DNA of 64,000 nt from the NCBI GenBank assembly GCA_023525715.1, contig CM042016.1:84943382-85007381 (forward strand), written 5' to 3'. The notes beneath the pieces are model-generated. The model was not told where the DNA came from, searched no databases, and saw only the letters and a program-made list of their open reading frames with translations. This document shows, one piece after another, positions 1-10,690 of the stretch. Numbering within the stretch: the first letter of the stretch is position 1; every line of letters starts with the position of its first letter. The stretch comes from Cichorium intybus (taxonomy: Eukaryota; Streptophyta; Magnoliopsida; Asterales; Asteraceae). The position numbers and the translations under genes were made by a program.

Positions 1-1103
1 TAATACTATCATTTGTGAATACAATACTATCTAACTTTTATAAGATATACAATCATTGATTAATGCAAAACAGTGTATAAAGTACAAATCAATCGTTATT
101 ATTACACAATCTTACTGTTAACCTTTATGAAATTTTCCATTCAAGAATCTGTTAAAAAAGTGATTACAATAAGCAATCATTCATGATCCGTACAACATCA
201 ATCGATACAATCATTGAGGGGAAAATGAATCTCTTAAGGTGAACTTTTGGAGGAAAAATAAGGGTAACAGGTTGGCAATCATGATTTTCATTAATGACAG
301 AAAACCAGTTAGAACAGTCTACATAGTTATACCAATCATTCATGAATACAACTGTCTACACAGTTATACCAATCATTCATGAATACAATACTTCCTATAA
401 TCTACGGCAAATTGCAACAGATAGAAACATACTTTACTATTTTACCAATCATTTGTGAATGAAACGACATGGTGATATTGAGTTATGTTAAAACAGTCAT
501 TCATTTGGTTCTGTTTTTTCATTCACGCAAGATTAATCACAACATTACAAAACGAAAATTTTAGAACATGCTAATAAATTAACTTGAATTACTAATTTAA
601 CATACCAAAAGATGAATTACCTCAAGTAAATTTAACTGATTTAGACTTCTTGGGTTTCGATTCCGCAGCTTCAAGCTTGTTTGGTTCTTCTTCCATGTTC
701 TCGGTTCTTCTTCCAGTCCGTAAACCCTAAATGGCGCCACTAGTTCTTCAACCGAAAATGATACGAAGATTGCAGAGAACCACGATTATCGGCGTTTAGG
801 ATGGGATTCGAATCAATGATAATCGATAAATATTGCAACCGATGAGTTGCTAATTTTGAAACAATAGAAAAAGGGAATGAAGCGGGTGATTCGCGAAGCG
901 GGTATTGAAATAGAATGTGTAATACCGAGACTAACCTTAACAGTTTTAGATATTTTAGTTTAAGTCCCTGAAAATCAAGTAATTGTTTAAAATATACCCG
1001 TAAATCTAATCCCTTAATCTTAAATTTTGGAAGGCTAATTTTGGAAGGCCGAGATCTGGCCTCCAGATCTCTACCTTTTAAGAGGACTCTAATGAACCTA
1101 CCC

Positions 1104-1181
<78 letters not shown>

Positions 1182-2734
1182 TTTACGACCTATCCATAGC
1201 ACCAATGTCTTAAAATTAAGACATTTGGTACAATCATCTATTGCATTACTGAGAATACTAAAAGAATAAATGAATATGATGACCGGAAGAAAGACCACGC
1301 GGATCATTTGGGCGGTATTTTTTTCTTCCAAAATTTTGAATCCCACTTTTTCAAAATTTTCAATTCTCCAAAAAGCCAATCGCTCACCTCAAACGCTTCG
1401 ATATCTCGCTTACTCAGAAACCTTAATCCCAGCCGCCACACCATAATTCTCTCCCAACTGAAACCTGTTATGTGCGTCAAATTTCTTGCAAACCCTATAC
1501 CGCCGTTACAACAACCCCGAACAAAAATACACACCATCGCCACCATCTACACCACCCTCCACCCGGACCTCATGTCAATTAGCACCATCGAACCACTTAT
1601 CACGCCACTAAAAACCTAGAACCACCACCACTTACTGACGTCGTCATATTCCAACCAGCATCACAGAGGAATCACTCCACAAAAGCTCCTCCAAGGGTTT
1701 ATCATTCATACACGCGACCAGTCACTGCCGTCGGACCATACACCTCACAACACCGCCACCACCTCTACATCGCGCTTCACACCACTCACTACTGTCTGTC
1801 CACTCACAACACCACCACCATCAACAGAAACTCTAACGAGACCATCTTTCACCACCATCAGTCATCACACCTTTCACCATTTCTCTATGTCTACGCACTA
1901 TCTCGAACTTCACCACATAATTTCAATTTGAGTATTTATGTACTAGTTGAAAAAGATTTGCCATTGAGTATTTATTTCAAGGTTTTGATGTGTCTATATC
2001 AGATCTGGTAGCAGATTTCTCAGAGGTCGCTAGTCTTGATAAGATCAGAGTCCTAACTGAACATAGTTTATACTGATGGTTAGGTTTACATATGATAATG
2101 AGCATTAAAGATCTCTCTTGAGCATTCTTCTTCTTAATCCATCAAAAATATAAAAGAAAACCACACTACGCCAATAACCTCCGTAATTTTGAATTTTGAT
2201 TATAGTTTCTTTTGTATCTATATTGATATATGATATAAACTTCACCCTTGGTGTGGTATTACAGGCATGAGATTTTTTTAGAGATTTCTGTCAAGGATTT
2301 GATGATCCACAGGTTCCCAACATCTCTTAAGTCCTATTTATGGGTATTATGGTCTTTTTGTTTATTGGTGGTTAAGTTTTTGTATCTTTTTGATCCTGAT
2401 GGTTAAGTTTTTTTGTCTTATATCTTTATTTTTGTGTTATTTTTGAAGCCAATGTTCGTTGGAACAGTATGAAAGCAAGAAGAGGAATAAGGGAATACAA
2501 TTAATCTTGAAAAGGCCACAGAAAATCCTGATATTATTTGATGGAAGTGTTGCGAGAGCCGTGAGGTAGTTTATAGAATGCTTGGTATAACTACGCCCTG
2601 ACCATACAAGCCAGACATACACCCCTGTTGGGGGTTTGAGTTTCGATTAGATATTGCTTTCAAAAATCACGGGGAAAGGTAAGTTATGAAATGATTTTCT
2701 ATCGATTTTGGATTTCTAATGTTCCAACGAATAA
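1..2734. other. AT-rich left flank without a confident gene
   Basis: No gene is supported here. Visible features are a repeated motif around CCAATCATTCATGAATACAA between about 330 and 390, a near-palindrome built on AGATCTGG/CCAGATCT near 1050-1072, and a CACC-rich stretch at about 1480-1870. A minus-strand ATG at 696 opens 24 codons rich in Glu and Lys, ending at a TGA at 622-624. It lies 3' of a leader-like segment and could be a small ORF or a first exon, but nothing around it confirms this. The ORFs at 1308-1619 and 1304-1546 overlap on opposite strands and match no family I know. Confidence 0.5.
1111..1176. repeat. (TA)n microsatellite
   Basis: Uninterrupted TA dinucleotide tract of about 66 bp, directly preceded by a CT-rich run. 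It generates Tyr-Ile poly-dipeptide ORFs that are not genes. Confidence 0.98.
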
Positions 2735-3513
2735 TGATAGGTTTTAGGCAAAACAAATAAACTTAACCCTTAAGTTCACATGCAACCTAATTGGATTTAA
2801 GTTTTCACTATTTGAACCTATAACTAATACCTAAGGCAATTTCAAAAAATACTAAAAGTATAAATAGAAAATTACTAACCTTTTGTTGAATTTTTTGGAA
2901 GCGAGCACCACAAGCGTCATGCTTTTAATTGTTCACACCCAAAGCTAGAAAAAAGAAAAACTAGAGAGAGGGAGAGGGTATAGGAATATGGCGTAGGATT
3001 AGGGGATCCAAAGCCCCCTATTAATAGGCTTAAAAGGATTAGTAGATAAACCTTAGAGATAAACCTATTTGAATTCAAATTGGATAAACCTTTTATCTTT
3101 AATTCAAATCCCTATTTATCTTTAATATAGGTTTCGAAATTATGGATATACCTATCCATATTTTCACCAACAATTATGGACTTTCCATAATTGTTCACTA
3201 CTTAACTATTCAACTATTGAATACTTACAGAACAGTCCTTGCACTTTTAATTATTCCAATTAATCACCAAATAAACTTATAATTAATTCTTGATTAATTA
3301 TTAATTAAATAATACTATTTCTAATTAATATATTATCCTCATAATATATTAACAAATTATTTATATTGATTTATTAATTACATAATAAATCAATCTCTCT
3401 CTCTAAAAGTTATTTTGTCAAATTGCCAGCTATGAGGACAACCTAAAAGGACTTTGCTACTATCAATCAAGTATATATTCATTATAGTCATGGCTTAGAC
3501 ACCTAATCTGACA
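2735..3513 (-). repeat. 3' LTR of copia X
   Basis: About 779 bp, running on the minus strand from TGTCAGATTAGGTGTCTAAG to CTATCA. The usual copia start in this window is TGTTGGATTAGG, so this copy has a variant start shared with the LTR at 61205-61985. A polypurine tract (minus strand, CCAAGTGGGAGAC) lies immediately inside it at 3514-3526. It is clearly related to the LTRs at 54478 and 61205. Confidence 0.9.
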
Positions 3514-3795
3514 GTCTCCCACTTGGTTAAGTCTTTGACTATAACCGGCAGTATAACTTCTAAATTGATCAGCAAATTGTAGCTTCCAAAAGTTGCTGCC
3601 GAACTCTGACCTAGTCAGTTACACGTCCTAAGATATGTAAGACCCGTTCCACCGTGGCACGGCTCGGGAGGATATGCGGTGCGGCTCGGGAGGGATCCGG
3701 ATTCGCGAATGACTAGTACGCGCGGTGCGGTATAAGGCGGACCGTGGCGCGGGGCGCCGCAGATGTGAAAAACCCTAATTCGGATTTAAATGCCT

Positions 3796-3804
3796 ATATA
3801 AAGG
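3796..3804 (+). promoter_or_regulatory. TATA box of the gypsy solo LTR
   Basis: TATATAAAG stands about 160 bp into the LTR, just after a CpG-rich block. The same box and context occur in the copies at 34017-35479 (minus strand) and 62108-62962. It is probably the LTR promoter; the transcription start is not visible directly. Confidence 0.55.
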
Positions 3805-4614
3805 GACCAGCCCTAGGGTTCGTGTTTTTGGAGGTTTTCTGGGGTGGAGACGACTGGTTTCGGCAGAGGCTCTTTTTTCAAGGCTTTAAAGGTTTTGGAG
3901 AGATTGGAAGAATGAGATACGGCGTGAAGGAAGGCTTGTAACGGATCGTGTACATCACTCCGTTTTTCAGAAGTGAGGTAAGAGGATCTACCTTTCTGAA
4001 TTTCCATTTTATCCCGTCATATGATGTTATCCCTTGGTTAGTGGTCTTGATGACTTGTAATACTTAGGGTTTTGGACCATGGATATGCATGGACTTGCAT
4101 GTCCATAAGAAAGTGACCTTAGGGTAGTTTCTGATCCTAGGAAGGGTGTAGAGAGGAACCTTAATCGATGGCTGTACTGGTTAAGGGCAAAAAGGGATTT
4201 CGGACCATTACGAGTCCGCGATGCGGACAGGTTATGTCGGCGACGCAGGTTCGGGTAAACCCCGTAAGTGTGCGATGATAGTCCGCGACGCATAAGGGGA
4301 GAAGCCGCGCTGCGGCGATTGACTGTTTGACCAAGAACTTATTTTAGACCCTTGTTTGATGGCAAATGTTGGGTCTGACCTTTAGGTCAGTCTATAGGAG
4401 TTTGGTCAGTGATTAATATGTTGTGTATGTGGGATTTCGGTGATTGGATGAGCTAAGTTGGGATATTAGAGAATATCCGCACGGTTACGAATCAGGTGAG
4501 TATCCTCACCTTACTATGTTATGTCGCATGTTAGGCTTCTTGTGCGTTATTTGTAGTTATATGATTTGTTCTATAATTGCAGTTATTTGTTGGGCTTAGT
4601 ACTGATGCGTGTTC

Positions 4615-4777
4615 ACTCGTAGCTGTTGTATGAAGAGTTGGACTATTGCCTTGTCCCATAGCTGTTGTATGATGGGCTGGGCCACAACCGGGAACCCATA
4701 GCTATTGTATGATGGGTAGAACTGCCCCGTATCCATAGCTGTTGTATGATGGACGCCCGTAGCTGTTGTATGGCGGG
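4615..4777 (+). repeat. Array of five hairpins with an invariant loop
   Basis: Five units share the core TAGCTGTTGTATG (one has TAGCTATTGTATG), each bounded by a short inverted repeat. The stems are ACTC/GAGT (4615-4638), CCCAT/ATGGG (4655-4676), CCCAT/ATGGG (4695-4716), TCCAT/ATGGA (4732-4753) and CCCG/CGGG (4756-4777). Stem sequences change in a paired way while the loop stays fixed. The same five-unit array is found inverted at 34332-34493 in an independently inserted LTR. The function is unknown; an RNA structure or a repeated protein-binding site are the main options. Confidence 0.8.
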
Positions 4778-5328
4778 TAGGGTAGGGTCGTCTCGAGGAC
4801 GGGTTGTTTAACGCGTGGGCATGTATGGTAACTTGTGGAACTCACTAAGCTTTGTGCTTACCCGTTGATTTTAAAACATTTTCAGGTACTTGAGTTGATA
4901 AAGGGGTGAGCTCGGTGACGGCGGTGCATCGCACATTTATGATTTGCAGTTATATTATTAAATGAGATTTTTTTACAATTACGAGTCAGATATACTCTGA
5001 TAAAATGTTTTGATGAACATCGATTTAACATTCTAATAAGGCTATTTGTGTTTTACTTGTATTTTTAAAGAAAAATTTAAAGTTGGAATTTGGGGCGTTA
5101 TAAGATAAGTAATCATATGATCCTCCGTTCTACAAGACATCGTTCCGACATGAGACATGGATTGTAATCAATCTCAATGACTAATACTTTGCTTCCCGAT
5201 TTCCGATTTGTGATGATATAGGACTTCTAATCGAACACATCAATTTAGTCCTGGCTGGGCCCGCACTATAAGTCAACACCAAATCACCGAGCCCCCCAAA
5301 GATATCGCTTTTCCCCTTAGGGTAAAAG

Positions 5329-8300
5329 TGTGACAACTAAAACTTTCTTGAGTTTTATGAATTAGTTTTCGATAAACCTAATATTTTATATGTGCATAAA
5401 AGTATCATAATTACTTTATAGTAATAAGAAAGTAACTTTAGTAAAACAATGATAACATATGAACCCGAGTAGAAATGAAATCGCATAAAGGACCTAAAGT
5501 GAAAATTTTATTTAGTTATCTTTGAAAATTAATATCTTAAAATCTGAAAGGAATTAGGAAAGGGTCATCAAGGTGACTTTGGTAGTATTCAAGATGTCAA
5601 AAATATAGGAAAAAGAATCGGGCCATTTGGAGTGGTAACGAAGGAGTTATGAAGGTTTTAAAAGGGCTCACAAGTTATAAAAATGACCAAAGAGTTATTT
5701 TCAAGGGTTAATAACAGAAAATCTATACAGATTCAGACTTGAGTCAGTAGGAGAAAGTTATAGAGCTCGTTCCCACCTTTCTAAAGATATAAAGTTCACA
5801 AAAAACGGACATCATATGGAAGAGTTATGCCCTAGTAAAGTCAAGGAAAAATAAAGGAAAAAGTTAGAAAATTTTCACCAAGTCTGGGGCGAGGTGCATT
5901 TTCGTCTTTTGGCATTTAAAAAGCAGCCAATCGGCTACTTAGCTACAGTGGGGCACGCTTTCTTCCATTTTCACGTGAAATCAGATACAAACGAAAGAAA
6001 GTGGGAGTCGAGAGGGAAATCAGACGCGAGACACACACTCATACTCGAGTGTGTGTTCAAAATCGAGAGTGAGGAAGGAAGCCGGCGGGACCACCTATAA
6101 TTCCGAGCAAGGGGAAGTGAGTCCGGCATAGCAGAAGCCGCCAGCAACAGTAGGTCGACCACAGCAACGAATCAGACGAAGAAGATAGCGGCGTCGGCGC
6201 GTTTTCGGCGAGGCAGTGGCCGGCGGTAATTAGGGTGAGCAAGGAAAACTTGTTCTTTATCCAATTTCATGTTTAGGTTACTTGAATTCCTGAAATTTTG
6301 AAACTTTGGACAGAAATTGAAAGAGGGGATAATTGATCTTCAAACCCTAGTTCCTAAAATCCGAAAATTTGCTCATGCATGTTGAATCTGAGCTTGGATC
6401 TTGGTTTATATCTCGATTATGAGTCAAAAACTTCCTGTGGAATGAAAATATTAAGTATTGGGTTTGAATTTCTTGTTGCATGTGTGACAAAAGTTGAAAA
6501 AAATGAAGAACTTATGGTTCTATAACATCTATGGCTGAGTTTATGTCAAATGTCAACTGATTTTAGTTGGAATTTCACATGCATGTTAGCAAATGGTTGG
6601 ATTGATGAAGAATCATGGAATATTTATCAATTATAATGGGGTTTTATGTCAAAAAGTTTATGTTTTGGAATTAATAATCGCTAAACTAGATGGAATAATG
6701 TTTCAATAGACATGGATGTTAGACATGGGAACAGAAAAGGAAGATTGGAATGGAATTGGTCATTGTGGACTCAAGAACACAAGTATGCTACAAGTATAAA
6801 AGATTTAATAAAAGATAATTGTTGACGTTAGAGTTATAAACTTGAAGTTTTTGGGGTAAATAAGAAAAAAAGTTGTTGGTTTAACGGATTTGGTCAAACG
6901 TGACCATAAAAAGGAGAAATTATCACTATCGAGTTAATATTGGAAAATGTTAGATTATTACTTGGCATAAGAACGTTTAACTTAACAATGGACTAAAATT
7001 GAATATTTTTAGAATATTGCTCGTATGAACTCTTTTGATAAAGGTTGTAGATGAGACTTATTTATCATATGTGGTATGTTGATATTTGAATATATTACTG
7101 AGCTTCTATATTATCAATATAGAAGCTAAGGAGTGCGCAGAAGCAAGTAGAGGCAAAAACTAGCGGACCGAGGTGAGTACATGTGGCATTTTCCCCCTTG
7201 GGGTACATGGCAAAAATGTTTTTATGGTTTTAGTGAATTTCGATTATGAAATAGTATGCAAGTTTATTTTACTTATGACCTGTTTATAAAAGTCTTGTAC
7301 AATGATTTGAAAGCAAGTTTTGGCATTAAGCCCAAGTGAATTGAAAAGTATATTTTGGCACAAAGTTATAACGGTTTGAAAGCAAGTTTTGGCATTAAGC
7401 CCGATATGAGTTGAAAATACGATTTGGCATTAAGCCTAATATGTTTTGAAAAGTGTGATTTGACATCAAAGTGAATTGGAATTGAAAAGATTGTTTTGGC
7501 ACTAGACTTAATGTGATTTCAACAAGTAAATTGATGTCAAATCATATCATGTTCTCCTTTTTATGACTGGTATTTGAGATATGAATGAATGCAACAATGC
7601 AAGTAAGTATGTTACCCACTTTTGCCCGGGCCATGATATTCCCGTAAGGGAATATAGAGGAGTCTACTGGGGTGGTACCTTCCCCTTCGCGAAGTAGATG
7701 TCCTAGAACACAATATGCTAGGATGGACTGATATTGTTTTTTCCATCTTAGTATAGACTTGGGAAAATCACTATGTGTGATTATCCTAAGTATAAAAATA
7801 AAGCATGTGGAGATACCAGTCAAAGCATGTGATATGATGCTGAGATGGTTTGATTACGTTCTTACCATTTCAGTATAGACTTGGGGTATCACCAAAGGTG
7901 ATTAGGCCCTAAGTATAAAAATCCAAACACGAATGAAAACCAGTCAAGTTGAGTAAAGAAAGTTTTATGATAACAACTTATTATCAAAGGCTTTGAAAAC
8001 GATATATGATATGCTTTTAAATGTTTTCAACAAGAGATATGATATGATTTGGTTATAAAGGTTTTGGAGAAATATATATTATGTTTTTAAATGTTTCGAG
8101 TCTAAAACCCATGTAGCTCATGATACATTTTAGTCTTACGCATTTTATGTTTCTTGTCATGTGTCCTAGGGCCAGGTTCGCAAGAGTAGGATGACAAAAT
8201 GAAATGCTAGATATGTCTTGGAAGATTATATGGAGTGGAGCTAAGCATAGCTCTCATCTTTTGATTTTATGGTTTAATCATTCTCTGCTTGCTATGGTTG

Positions 8301-8691
8301 TTTTGGTATAAATTCGTAACGCCCATGGTTGTAAACTTGTAAACCTAACCTTTTTAGTTGAATCGTGCTTTTGATATTCATGTCTTATAGACATGAAGTT
8401 GACAACTATGCTTAAGCAATGTCGCTATTGTGCTTTTGGTTTTACTATGCAGCGATAGCGCTATCATTTTTATAGAATAACGTTTTTGCACTTTTAGCGA
8501 TAGTGCGCTTTTGACGAAATGTGCTTTTGACCAAATGCGCATTTGGCGAAATGTGCTTTGGGTGAAATGTGCTTTTGGTGAAATGCGCTTCTGGCGTATT
8601 GTGCTTTTGGCGAAATGCGCTTCTGGAGAAATGCGCTTTTGGCTTTATTGCGTTTTTTTAAAAAAAATGGCTAAAATTTTGGGGCGTTACA
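5329..8691 (+). repeat. 5' LTR of gypsy1
   Basis: 3363 bp, from TGTGACAAC to GTTACA. It is 366 bp longer than the 3' LTR because the 3' copy lost a segment matching 5514-5880 here. Comparing roughly the first 600 aligned bases by eye gives about 13 substitutions, near 2%. It contains degenerate repeats around TTTGGCATTAAGCC at 7310-7530. A duplicated segment of about 90 bp at 7745-7830 and 7868-7945 is built on GTATAGACTTGGG and CTAAGTATAAAAAT. Short tandem repeats lie near its end. Confidence 0.93.
8510..8655 (+). repeat. Tandem repeats of 16-18 bp near the 3' end of the gypsy1 LTR
   Basis: Eight or so degenerate units of the form AAATGCGCTTTTGGCG, varying as ATGTGCTTTTGAC, ATGCGCTTCTGG and similar. 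The block ends about 40 bp before the LTR end. A shorter version (fewer units) is at 24056-24200 in the 3' LTR, so copy number has changed between the two LTRs of one element. Confidence 0.85.
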
Positions 8692-8694
8692 AGT

Positions 8695-8707
8695 TGGTAT
8701 CAGAGCC
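8695..8707 (+). other. Primer binding site of gypsy1
   Basis: TGGTATCAGAGCC lies 3 bp after the LTR end. It is complementary to the 3' end of plant initiator tRNA-Met, the usual primer of plant LTR retrotransposons. It is not a tRNA gene. Confidence 0.9.
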
Positions 8708-8941
8708 ATAGTTTAAGCGAATTAGGATTGGATCACTCCACTCCTAGGCTTAAACTCATGCAATAGGAACGTTAGATAGATTTTGACTTGTTATATGATG
8801 TCTTAAGCAATTAAGACCTTATGTGCTACTTGAATTAACTGAGTATGTGATCACAGGAAATGCCATGCTAGGTTTATAGAATCTATTATAAGGCAAGTTA
8901 TATTATTAGATGCTAAAGTATTAAAAATTTTGTAGCACAAG

Positions 8942-10080
8942 ATGCGAACAAGAAGTGGCCAAGGATGACGGAATGATGATCAAGGCCCGAATCGGGTGCC
9001 TCCAATCCAAATTCGGCAAGGTCAAGCCGAAGAGGAAGGCAACTCTAGGGGCGATGCAAATCCCCCACCACTAACCCTTGAGGGTATTCAAAAGCTGTTG
9101 GACGAGTCACGACTTCAAACTCAAGCTGATATGAATCGTCTTCTTGACGAACGATTGGGGGAAGGATCTAAGTCCTTGTCGAAGAAAAGTGTCAAAAGTA
9201 AGACCCCCGAGAACATTACTCAAACTCAATCATCCTCTCGTGAAACACCTCCATCACCTCCCCGTAAGATAGCAAAGGAGGGTACGTTTAAGGACTTTAT
9301 GTCTTGTCGACCTAAGGAGTTTAATGGAGAGATGGATCCAAAGGTGACTATTTCTTGGATTGCTGAAACTGAGCGAATTTTACGAAATTGTCGTTGTCTT
9401 GAAGACTTGAAAGTGGAATTCGCCTCCCAAATGTTGAAACCCAATGCTCTTACATGGTGGAGTACTCTTGACCGAACTCTTGGGAGTGAAGTGGTTTCCT
9501 CTTTTACTTGGGAGGAATTCACCAAGCGCCTTAGGGGAAAATTCTGTTCAGCCAGGCATCGGGAGAAGTTAGTAGATGAATTCTTTGCCCTTAGCAAGGA
9601 TAAACAGACGGTAGATGAATACACAAAAAAATTCTGTGACATGCTTCCTTTCTTGGAAGACACCTTCCCAACTGAAGCAGGAAGAATTAATCGTTATGCA
9701 AATGGGTTACCGAGTGATTATGCTTTGGAGGTCGGGAAGGCCGCTACTCTTGATGAGGCCATTGAGGCTGCTGCTAGGGTGGAGGGTATGCTAGAGAAAA
9801 GGGCTAAAGAACGTCAGGCCTTCGGGGAGAAGAGAAAGCAATCGGGTCCTTCGGGATCTAACAAAAGGGTCGTTTTTCTTCAGGGTCTTCAAAGAGAGAA
9901 GAAGCGAAAGACTGTAAAAAATGTGGGAAACGACATGGTGGTGAATGTAAGAAGAAACCTGGAAATTGTTTCAGATGTGGTCAATCTGGCCACAAAGCTA
10001 GGGATTGTAAGTTGAAGGATGCACAGGAGATTGAATGTTTCTCTTGTCATGAAAAGGGCCACTATAGCTCTCAATGCCCG
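8942..10080 (+). pseudogene. gypsy1 gag (broken)
   Basis: The reading frame most likely starts at the ATG at 8942, about 235 bp after the PBS, and meets an in-frame TGA at 8966-8968 after eight codons. It then stays open to about 9866. The middle contains a retrotransposon gag domain (W-rich FMSCRPKEFNGEMDP through LRGKFCSARHREKLVDEF), followed by a Lys/Arg-rich segment. A one-base deletion in a G run near 9866-9868 shifts the frame. In the new frame three Cys/His clusters follow: KCGKRHGGEC, a CCHC knuckle CFRCGQSGHKARDC, and a second knuckle CFSCHEKGHYSSQC. Gag packages the RNA in the cytoplasmic particle; this copy cannot give a full-length protein. Confidence 0.88.
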
Positions 10081-10690
10081 AAGAAAGGAAATGAGACTTT
10101 GGTCTCCACCGCCAGCAACAAGAAGACAGAACCAATGAAAGTAAAGGGACGGGCATTCCAAATGACCCGCGAGGAAGCTAATGAAACTCACGATGTGGTT
10201 GCAGGTACTTTACTTGTGAATTCATTACCTGCTTATGTTCTTTTCGATTCAGGTGCAAATTTCTCTTTTGTATCACATGAATTTCGTAAACGCCTTAGCG
10301 TGCCACTTAAGCCCTTAAATGATGCCTGTGTCATAGAGATAGCAAATGGAGAATTGGTAACAGTGAGACACGTGTATGAAAATAGTCCTATTGAAACTAA
10401 TGGGAGGATCCTTATGGCTAACTTATTGCCAATTGGAATCAAAGGATTTGATGTAGTCATAGGAATGGATTGGCTTGGTGCTCATGAAGCCAAAATTCTG
10501 TGTGGAAAACGAATGGTGTCGATTAAATCCCCCGACGGTAACAAAATGTATGTGTATGGCGAGCGACGCAACAATATGCAAAGTATCATTTATGCTATTA
10601 AAGCTCGAAAGTGTATCTATAAAGGATGCGAGTCATTTATCGCATATGTGCTCGACGGGAAGAAAGAAAAGCAGAAATTAGAAGACGTAA
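10081..10690 (+). pseudogene. gypsy1 aspartic protease region
   Basis: It continues in the frame of the zinc knuckles. The motif LFDSGANFSFVS (about 10240-10275) holds the D-S-G active site of a retroviral-type aspartic protease, and VVIGMDWLGAHEA follows about 70 residues later, as usual in plant gypsy elements. The protease would cut the Gag-Pol polyprotein. At about 10690 a one-base loss in an A run shifts the frame before the linker to reverse transcriptase, so the protease is separated from the rest of pol. Confidence 0.88.

Larger units (their letters stand above)
3636..5102 (+). mobile_element. Solo LTR of a gypsy-type element
   Basis: The 1467-bp sequence starts TGTAAGACCCG and ends GGGGCGTTATA. 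It is flanked by the 5-bp direct repeat AGATA (3631-3635 and 5103-5107), so it is a solo LTR left by LTR-LTR recombination. The final TATA is probably a decayed TTACA, because the related copy at 34017-35479 ends TTACA. A GC-rich block of CGCGG-type motifs at 3650-3765 precedes a TATA box. No PBS, PPT or coding sequence adjoins it. A truncated copy in the same copia context lies at 62108-62962. Confidence 0.92.

Noticed and set aside
3813..4293. Small minus-strand ORFs in the solo LTR, one repeated at 62266-62481
   Set aside because: They recur because the LTR recurs, lack recognisable domains and run opposite to the LTR promoter.
4615..4777. CRISPR-like array
   Set aside because: Units are palindromic with unequal, related spacers inside a plant LTR; there is no cas gene and the context is eukaryotic.
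5101..5107. 7-bp target duplication TAAGATA for the solo LTR at 3636
   Set aside because: It would make the LTR end in TTA; the related LTR ends TTACA, so a 5-bp AGATA duplication and a C to T change at the end fit better.
7542..7823. 93-residue ORF duplicated at 23094-23375
   Set aside because: The duplication is explained by the two LTRs of gypsy1; no domain or transcript signal, and it crosses LTR repeats.
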